From Mesotaenium endlicherianum (taxonomy: Eukaryota; Streptophyta; Zygnematophyceae; Zygnematales; Mesotaeniaceae): a DNA stretch of 21,781 bases. Positions 10,710 through 17,872 of this stretch are shown here, piece by piece. The stretch lies in contig WELA01003775.1 of NCBI GenBank assembly GCA_009602735.1, forward strand, positions 421,793 through 443,573, in the 5' to 3' direction. Made by a program: the position numbers and the translations under genes. The notes below the pieces were generated by a model that saw nothing but the letters and a program-made list of their open reading frames with translations, made no database searches and was not told where the DNA came from. Positions within the stretch are counted from its first letter, which is position 1; the number at the start of each line of letters is the position of its first letter.

Positions 10710-11760
10710 ATTTGAAGTCATCAACAGTTCGAAAACTTTTGTGCTATTGCTTGAATATCTAGATATGTTGCAGCTGTGCTTTAACATACCATCCTAAATA
10801 AGATACATTTGCATATTGCGACTACCGTCAATGCGCATTCTGTCTGATACTTCTGTTAATTAGGCATGATCGACAACAATGCCATGCTACTCAACCTCGC
10901 ACCCTGCCTCCTGCCTGAAGTGTAAGCAATATAATGAACTGGAGGTCATCTGCAGAGTAATTACGAATGTCATTATTGCACACCTTCAGGTACACCTTCA
11001 GCTAGTGCCATTAAGCAAACACGTAGGACATGTCTCGGAGTTTGTTGTCATAAGCCTACATTTTACAATCCTCAATGATCAATTTGTTGATAGCTCAGAA
11101 TCGTCCATGTGACATTTTAGAAAAGTGTGTGAGCCTGACTTTGTGCCCCTTAGTTGGGGAAACCAACTAGATTAATAAGCGCATGTACCTTTGACCCCCC
11201 ATTGTATTGTGAGGTATGCATTTTATGCCCACATGGACAAGGGAGCTATATATGCAACATATATATCAAATGTTGCAGAAGTAGACTTAATCAGACTTAG
11301 TAGCAGCATGTGTCACAAGAGACTATCAAAACATCTTACGTTCAGAAAGATTTTACATTTCTCATTCATTCAGCTATTGAGAGTGACCTTGCTCTGAATT
11401 GCAGGCCACACGCTCTGACTCAACGTACACTGACGTTGCACTGCCCCTCGCGACCCTGTATGACGCACAAGGAAGTCACCCGAGAGGCTGATTGCACAAA
11501 AAACCGATTTAACCTACCTCAGGGGCTCCAAGACGCTTCCAGATCTCTTCCCAGCAATAAAGCTGTAAGTAAACTCCAGAATTTCTGTCCAACCCACCAG
11601 GCCCAGTCGTGCTGCTACTTCCCCTCCATGGTAGAGTGGAGATTTACAGCACATGACTCCTCAACCGTTCTGCCCAGCCGTCTGCTGACTCTACTGGACT
11701 CAGACCGAGTGAAGTACGCGCACAGAAGGCATAGGCAGATCAATGACCTGGTTTTTTTGT

Positions 11761-11807
11761 CTACTAGTAGTCTACTAGTCTACTACAACTAGTCTTGACT
11801 ACTAGTC
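11761..11807. repeat. Cluster of ACTAGT palindromes
   Basis: Four ACTAGT palindromes (11763-11768, 11774-11779, 11788-11793, 11801-11806) lie in under 50 bp. The first is nested in the perfect 10-bp palindrome CTACTAGTAG (11761-11770). The cluster is 76 nt downstream of the stop codon of the minus-strand IMPL2 gene. Confidence 0.9.
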
Positions 11808-11882
11808 TCAAAAATTGCCAGCTGTCCAGATTAAGGGTTGCAGATGAGCAGACATATAAGCTGCGTCTGTTGAAGCAGCATG

Positions 11883-13076
11883 CTAAGATTCTGACTGAGA
11901 TCCACTTTTGACGGGAGACTTCCAGTCCAGAGTAGCAAGTGCAGCCCTGTGGGCTGCTGCATCGCCCGCAGCAATCACCTCACCCTCCCACGTGGTACGA
12001 TCCATCGATCTCAGCCGTAGATCCTCCCCTCTCCAGTCCGTCATCACTCCTCCGGCCCCTTCCACAACTGGCACTAGTGCTAAATAGTCCCAGGGTTGCA
12101 TCCCAGCCTCTATCCCAATATCAATGAACCCTGACGCCAACAGGCCAAAAGCATAGCAATCACATCCATAATTCGCCTTCCTGACCTCTTGCCTTAACCT
12201 TGTGAAGGCGTCTTCTGTGGCGCCAGAGAAAAGGTGAGGGGAAGTGGAATACAGGTAAGCATTTGCAAGGGAGGAGCAACCACGCGTCTTGGCAGGTTTG
12301 CCATTGAGAATTGTGACCTGCCCTTTCACGCCCAGCCACCTCTCCTTCAGAATCGGCTGGTCTATGATGCCCAACACTGGAACACCATGATGAAGTAGAG
12401 CTATCAAAGTCCCAAACACAGGCTTGCCTGTAATGAAGCTAGCTGTGCCGTCAATGGGGTCTAGGACCCACACATACTCCTCATCCCCATTGCCACAACT
12501 TGCCATTCCTCCCTCCTCACCCAGCACACCATGGCTGGGGAACCTTTCCTGGATGAGCCTCCTCATTTCAGCCTCTGCAGCCTTATCAGCAACAGTCACA
12601 GGACTGTGATCGGACTTGATCTCAACATCCACAGGAGTCCTAAAATACTTGGACACAATAGCCCCTGCCTTGTCGGCAAGCTCATTTGCGAGCTCCACGA
12701 ACTCTGGAGGGCAGAGGTGCTGTTGCGTCGATAGAGCGGCTTCAGGTGCCATCGCTCTGCTAAATCTGACGGGACGAGGCTCACGAATTACCGGAATCAC
12801 GCCTCTGACCCTTTGTGCTGAACTAGGTGCAGCAAGAGATGAGAAATTATAACTGCCTCGCCCCCTATGTCCGCTTCTGTCCTTTTCAGGCGAAGTGAAT
12901 ACATGGGAAGTCGAGGATGTAGTATAAGTGAAGGCGCACGATGAGGACCAAACAAGAGCTGATTTGCTAGTGATGGCCGCTGCGGGCAACAATGTTCCAC
13001 TGGGGCAGACGAGGGAGGAGCAGCCAAGGTGAGCCACAGCTGTGCTACAGCCAGAAATAAGGGGTGAGCAACTCAT
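11883..13076 (-). CDS. HISN7: Histidinol-phosphate phosphatase, IMPL2/HISN7 type, probably plastid-targeted
   Basis: Inositol-monophosphatase-family enzyme that in plants removes phosphate from L-histidinol phosphate, the next-to-last stage of histidine synthesis in the plastid. One uninterrupted 397-residue frame. ATG at 13074-13076 was preferred to a GTG three codons upstream. Residues 1 to about 108 are rich in Ser, Ala and Thr with few acidic residues, like a chloroplast transit peptide. The mature domain starts near FVELANELADKAG (126-138). Metal and catalytic motifs: GEE (186-188), the IMPase motif DPIDGT (206-211) and the second motif PWDYLALVPVVEGAGG (328-343). Segments SFITGKPVFGTLIALL, LGIIDQP, YSTSPHLFSG and YGCDCYAFGLLASGF are the ones that set plant IMPL2 apart from true inositol monophosphatase, as known from the family. 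No introns, unlike its neighbours. It lies head-to-head with the LHCII gene. Catalytic residues look intact. Confidence 0.92.
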   Translation of the reverse strand: MSCSPLISGCSTAVAHLGCSSLVCPSGTLLPAAAITSKSALVWSSSCAFTYTTSSTSHVFTSPEKDRSGHRGRGSYNFSSLAAPSSAQRVRGVIPVIREPRPVRFSRAMAPEAALSTQQHLCPPEFVELANELADKAGAIVSKYFRTPVDVEIKSDHSPVTVADKAAEAEMRRLIQERFPSHGVLGEEGGMASCGNGDEEYVWVLDPIDGTASFITGKPVFGTLIALLHHGVPVLGIIDQPILKERWLGVKGQVTILNGKPAKTRGCSSLANAYLYSTSPHLFSGATEDAFTRLRQEVRKANYGCDCYAFGLLASGFIDIGIEAGMQPWDYLALVPVVEGAGGVMTDWRGEDLRLRSMDRTTWEGEVIAAGDAAAHRAALATLDWKSPVKSGSQSES

Positions 13077-13556
13077 CGGCCTCACAAAGTGTAACTTTCG
13101 TCAAACAATTAAGATTCAGTTCAATTGATAACACACAAAAAGCTTTTTGGGTCTAAGTTCGTGTTCACTAGAATGTTGGACACAGTCGACACTTGAAAGT
13201 CGTTTGAAAATACAAGCTGCAGTGTGGGCAACGTGGGATGGATAACTACGCATGCACATTCTCATCAATACACTCTACGCCATCTTTACGCTCTCCGCTT
13301 CTCACAGTGAAGCATGTAAATAAACCATTATTCAATGGTTCAGACCCGGGGCCCGAAGTATGCTTTCATTGTTACTTATAATTTGGGGACGTACAACAGA
13401 TACAGCTGGAAACGGCGAGCTCCCCGCAGTGACGGTCATTTCCAGCAGGATTCCAGGCTCGTTTCACGTACGACATCACGGCGGATATTGCAATCACGTT
13501 GACCAGAGTCAGACCTTCGGCAAGTACCACATGACTTAGTTGACTGAAAAACGCAT

Positions 13557-13614
13557 GCTCCCGAGCACTCCCGAGCTGCTCCCGAGCACTCCCGAGTGCT
13601 CCCGAGTCCCGAGT
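13557..13614. repeat. 10-bp-period minisatellite, minus-strand consensus near GCTCGGGAGT
   Basis: About six units of 10-11 bp read on the minus strand as ACTCGGGAGC, ACTCGGGAGT, GCTCGGGAGC and GCTCGGGAGT. This is the same family of units as at 6238-6308 but inverted. It lies about 480 bp upstream of IMPL2 and 770 bp upstream of the LHCII start. Confidence 0.85.
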
Positions 13615-14272
13615 AGACGTTTTCACTAAAACCGAGCCCCAAAAGGCCCGTGCCACGTCGCTATGCTGCCGTGTTCGCGTCAAAGCACTTCAAAGACGCT
13701 GCCAAAACAAGCTCATTGTTTCAACGTGTTTTGAAAGAGGCGTCCGAAGGAAAGCAATGCGCTAACTCGCGTCTTAAAGAGTGAAGCTCTGCCCCGCAGC
13801 AACTCAGTTAAGCGATGTAAACGTGGCCTTGTCATCAAAGAGAAATAATAAGCGTTCTTGCCTTTTCGCGCGATATTCCACCAGTATGCTGTCTTAGCAG
13901 CTGGCAGGGGCGACTGTTTCTTCAGTAGGCCGGTGCATGAATCAATCAACGCTTCGTGAAGGTTATGCGAGTTCGCCCAGCACGTCCAAGCACGTCCAAG
14001 TGTCGTTTTAGGGTGTACAAGAGCGAAGAGTGAGCGTGCAGGGGTCTCTGGGCTTTTGTTACTGGTCGAAATGATGTCAGTACAGGATCTATCAATGGGG
14101 AGACCAAGCTGCTTCAACAATGCCGCTTGCCCGCCTGCCTCGCAAAGACGCGAAATACCGAGTCGCGCCTTGACAAACCTGGAGCGAGAATTACTGCTAG
14201 GAGCCTGGAGGTATGCCTGCTGCAGTTAGCGTAGCAGCAGCCTGTTCCTGCACACTGTCGCTTTATCCAGCA

Positions 14273-14278
14273 TATAAG
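14273..14278 (+). promoter_or_regulatory. TATA-like box of the LHCII gene
   Basis: TATAAG within CAGCATATAAGCTG lies 108 nt upstream of the ATG. That leaves room for a start site about 30 nt downstream and a 5' UTR of about 75 nt, as is usual for Lhcb genes. The 12-mer TCCAGCATATAA recurs at 14869-14880 inside intron 1. Confidence 0.55.
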
Positions 14279-14385
14279 CTGCTCAGTACTCCAACGCAAT
14301 TCATCACAAGCCAGTCTCCCACTCAAGCTCATTGCTCCCTAAGCCTTCTGCCTGCACAGTTCGACTTCAACTTGAAGGAAGAGCC

Positions 14386-16655
14386 ATGGCTGCCCTCACT
14401 GTTGCAACCTTGTCCTCCGCTGCCCTCGCTGGCCAGGTACATCTATGCACTCACGCACAGCACTAATATTGCAACGCCCTTTGATCTCTATCGATGGAGA
14501 TCAAGTCAAAGCTTCCCCTTTCAGGCTTCGATTCTACGTCCCTTATGTGGGGCTGTTTCTTGCTTGGAGTTTCTGGTATACTAGTCGCAAAAAAAAAAAC
14601 TTGCGCAATGAAGAAGCCCGTGCATGCTTGCTTTGTCTGATAGTCTAGATGCTGCATTCGGCTTGAAGTCTGCTGGTGAAATCATACTCTAGGAATGATT
14701 GTGGAGCATCGAGCTGCATGTTAACAAAGTTGCAGAGCTCCTAAATGGAAGCACCGCTGATGATCGCCGTATAGCCTGCAGTCTCGTGGCGCTGGAAGAG
14801 CTCTTTCTTCAGCTGCCATTCTCTCTAACCCCCTCTTCCTCCTTTGGAAGGACTCCTAGCTTGTAACTTCCAGCATATAACAACCACTCTCTGAATCTGT
14901 GGCTCGCAACCTGCAGGGTCTGTTCGCACCCAACAATGAGCTGGCCCAGCTGGCCAACGCGGGAGAGGCTCGCGTGGTGATGCGCACCGCCAGGAAGGCC
15001 TCCTCCAGGTACCGCCACCTGGCACACGACACACCGGCCACCTCTCAGCTGCTCGTCATTTATTTTGGAGCATCAGTCTGTCCCTTAATGGTCGTGGTAC
15101 ATGCATGTGCTGTCCAAAGATACTGAATCCGGAGTGGGCACCTGATGTCGCCTCCCCACCTGTAGCCAGCTGCGGTATCATTCTCCTTAAGTGCGACAGA
15201 TGTCAGACCCGAAAGTCTATTCCGAGGGATTGAATCTCAAGACTTCGAAGTTTCACAGAACATACATGGGGGGAGTGTGATTTGATTGACAAGTGTGATG
15301 CATGTGATGGAGGCCTGGGTTGTCTGATCTGGGTGATTGACGCTGGTGATCAATATGTTGTGCGTGCAGCATCTGGTACGGCCCCGACCGCCCCAAGTTC
15401 CTGGGCCCTCTTTCCGGCGACACCCCCTCCTACCTCAACGGGGAGTACCCCGGCGACTACGGCTGGGACACGGCCGGCCTCTCTGCCGACCCCGAGACCT
15501 TCAAGCGCTTCCGCGAGGTGTGCTACTGCTGCTACCAGCACCCCAGCATACCGACCACAAGTGGTAGCAGCAGCAGTAGCAGCAGCTGTACTGCTACTGC
15601 CAGTAGCGCCTTCAGTGGAATGATCAGTTCCAGCAGCAGCAGCTTGGGCACCTTTGTTGAACTTGAACACACACACTGGTCGTTCTGGAGTGGTGGCAGC
15701 ATCTGTGGTGGCAGCATCTCCAGTAATGCTATCTAGCACCTTACTATGCCTGCTGGCTAGTTGCCACCCTGCCGAGAAACTTCTGCATCTTAAGCTACTT
15801 GAATATGCGACAGTGTGCATTCTGTCAGGGCAACTTGTATTCTTTGTAGTGTTGGCTGAGCTCTCACACCGGTTGGTTGCTCCTCTCGTACTGCGTCCGC
15901 TGCCTGCCAGATCGAGGTGATCCACTCGCGATGGGCGCTCCTGGGCGCATTCGGCGTCCTCACGCCGGAGGCGCTGGACAAGTACGCGGGCGTCAAGTTC
16001 GGCGAGTCCGTGTGGTTCAAGGCCGGCGCGCAGATCTTCTCATCCGACGGCCTCAACTACCTGGGCAACCCCGCGTTGGTGCACGCCCAGTCCATCATCG
16101 CCACACTGGCGATCCAGGTCATCCTGCTCGGGGCTGTGGAGGGGTACCGCGTGGCGGGGGGCCCACTTGGCGAGGTGGAAGACTCCCTGTACCCGGGCGG
16201 CGCCTTTGACCCCCTGGGCCTGGCCGACGACCCCGAGGAGTTTGCCGAGCTCAAGGTGAGAGAGCTGAGAGGTCGCGAGTGCGAGAAACAAGGGTCTGAT
16301 TAAATCTCTCTTCAATGTTTTGTGTCAGCGGCGCACTCAGTCGCTCTTGTGCTGTCTGCTGCTCTCTTTCCTTGCTGCTTTCAATACCTCGTTGCCGCCT
16401 CGATCCGGATCCTGTTGCTCATGCTATTCATTCTTCTCAACCACGCTCTGCTGCCGTGGGGTTCGTGGGGGCCGTGCGCTGTCGCAGGTGAAGGAGATCA
16501 AGAACGGGCGGCTGGCGCAGTTCTCGGTGTTCGGGTTCTTCGTGCAGGCCATCGTGACGGGCAAGGGCCCCCTGCAGAACCTGGAGGACCACCTGGCCGA
16601 CCCCTGGGCCAACAATGCGTGGGCCTACGCCACCGCGTTCGTCCCCGGCCAGTAG
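14386..16655 (+). CDS. Major LHCII chlorophyll a/b-binding protein (Lhcb1-3 like)
   Basis: Peripheral photosystem II antenna that binds chlorophyll a/b and carotenoids in the thylakoid membrane. Exons: 14386-14436, 14917-15008, 15370-15517, 15911-16255, 16488-16655; phases agree, 267 residues, the usual length for Lhcb1. Exon 1 is a 17-residue start of the plastid transit peptide, which continues to about residue 40. WYGPDR (50-55) is the WYxxxR trimerisation motif. Helix B has E99, H102 and R104 (EVIHSRW). [20 protein letters not shown] precedes helix C with E and R of GAVEGYR. Helix A has K-N218-G-R220, then Q232; H247 (LEDH) is the last chlorophyll ligand; FVPGQ ends the protein. The recognised ligand residues are present. 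Residue 223 is Gln where plant LHCII normally has Met (NGRLAM). The mature N-terminus (about RKASSS) is short. Codons are very GC-rich, as expected for a highly expressed gene in such algae. The WYxxxR motif argues against CP26 or CP29. Confidence 0.95.
14437..14916 (+). other. LHCII gene intron 1
   Basis: Donor CCAG|GTACAT, acceptor AACCTGCAG|GGT, phase 0. It separates the first 17 codons of the transit peptide from the rest. It contains a second copy of TCCAGCATATAA at 14869-14880. The other introns of this gene are 15009-15369, 15518-15910 and 16256-16487. Confidence 0.9.
15558..15652. repeat. AGC/AGT trinucleotide-rich tract
   Basis: GTAGCAGCAGCAGT-type units at about 15563-15590 and an (AGC)n run near 15632-15644 lie in LHCII intron 3. 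Open frames here are repeat-driven. Confidence 0.8.
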
Positions 16656-17872
16656 GGCGGCGCCACATGTGGACGATCGGTGCAGCCGGTTGCTATGTCG
16701 GGGCGTCCTGCTCGGCCGGAAAGATGGCCCGCAGGATGCAGCAGCAGCAGGAAGGGGGAGGAAGAAGAGCGGAGCATGTAGATTGTAGATAGTGATTCTC
16801 CCCCCCTCCCAGGAGTTTCTCTGGGCACTTCGATTGAAAGTTTCTGGCCTTGGTTGACCAAGTCGACCGGGCGTCTCTGTACAGCGTATGATCCATGTAC
16901 GGGTAGTTGTTGTGATATAGCCCCCTTCTTTCCTTCGCTCGCCCTGCTGTTCCCTTCAGGATATTGGCTGCATGACTGTCAGCTAGAGAGGATATGTGAT
17001 AGAACCTTGATTCGACCCTCCCTTGGTATATAGAGGGCTGTGAGAGCCCACAGCTGCTGCATGCACGTGTGCCCTTAGGCTTTAATTGAGCTGCTAGTGT
17101 AGGCTTACCTTACCAGCTGGGCCATGTTGTAAGTGCTTTGGAAAGTTTATATTAAATCTTCCTTCCTTCCACCTAGTTCACTTGCTGCCTCCTGAGGAAT
17201 AAATCGTTTTGCAAAGTCTTTGTTGTTGTGCTGCCATGCTGTATTTATATCTAATGCATAGCTGTCCTGGTCACTGCCTCTTATCTTACTTGGTAGTATG
17301 CCGGTATATTGGTCTGTATTTCATATTTGTGGTGACAAATTTATCATAAGCTTTATACATGCACAGCAACCAAGTGAATGCGTGGATACGTTGATTGATT
17401 GAAAGCAGTGACATACTGAAAATGCGTAGACAAAGTCTGCAAGAAATTCGCTTCTAAATATTGTGAAGCTTCACTTATCTAGTACATGTGGTCTTCTGGG
17501 CCAGGTAACAGTTCAAAGTGGAAGCTGATTATGTTGTCTATCGATCTAGCAACATACGTATACCAAATTAAATGGGGTGATACCGAGAACAGAAATTTGG
17601 ACATGAGGTACAGGCCATGCAGAAATCTAGTAGTTGATTCAAGAGACCACAGATTGGTGCAACTTTGACAGTAGCATGTTTGCTAGTTTGCATGAAATTT
17701 ATTGCCGTTGCATGGATGATTGATCCTCATAAGTAGCTTGCTGTATCATCTCACTATCAATTAAAGAGTATTCTACATAGCTGTCTATTCTGCCACGAAG
17801 ACTAGTCAATCACTACATATTTACACTCACTAAGGAAAAAGTGATTATCGTAAACATTTGTAGACAGGCAAC
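16656..17872. other. Tail-to-tail intergenic region (3' UTRs of LHCII and GT23-like genes)
   Basis: On the plus strand, TGTAA (17128-17132) and AATAAA (17198-17203) are candidate poly(A) signals of the LHCII gene, in a T-rich context 470-550 nt after its stop. On the minus strand, TGTAA (17825 down to 17821) and AATAAA (17703 down to 17698) are 48 and 170 nt after the GT23-like stop. The middle is AT-rich with no gene seen. Confidence 0.55.

Larger units (their letters stand above)
10065..11882. other. 3' UTR and intergenic region between convergent genes
   Basis: Contains the probable O-fucosyltransferase 3' UTR, a 12-bp tandem duplication near 10979-11000, a short perfect inverted repeat (11253-11260 with 11270-11277), and an ACTAGT-rich palindromic cluster (11761-11807) just beyond the IMPL2 stop. 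A 160-codon open frame at 11310-11792 has no recognisable motifs and is not called a gene. Confidence 0.6.
13077..14385. promoter_or_regulatory. Divergent intergenic region between IMPL2 and the LHCII gene
   Basis: These 1.3 kb separate the two start codons and must hold both promoters. Visible elements are a TATA-like box for the plus-strand gene (14273-14278), a 10-bp minisatellite (13557-13614) and a perfect 10-bp tandem duplication CACGTCCAAG (13981-14000). No clear TATA element was seen close to the IMPL2 start. Open frames are short and unconvincing. Confidence 0.65.

Noticed and set aside
11310..11792. 160-codon plus-strand open frame
   Set aside because: Mixed composition, no recognisable domain, no clear promoter, and it runs into the ACTAGT palindrome cluster. 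Treated as chance.
15350..15925. 191-codon minus-strand open frame
   Set aside because: It is antisense to LHCII exon 3 and intron 3, and its residues come from the complement of GC-rich codons and AGC repeats.
16981..17030. tRNA-like T-arm string near GGGTCGAATCAAGG (minus strand)
   Set aside because: No matching acceptor stem, D-arm or anticodon arm could be found around it.
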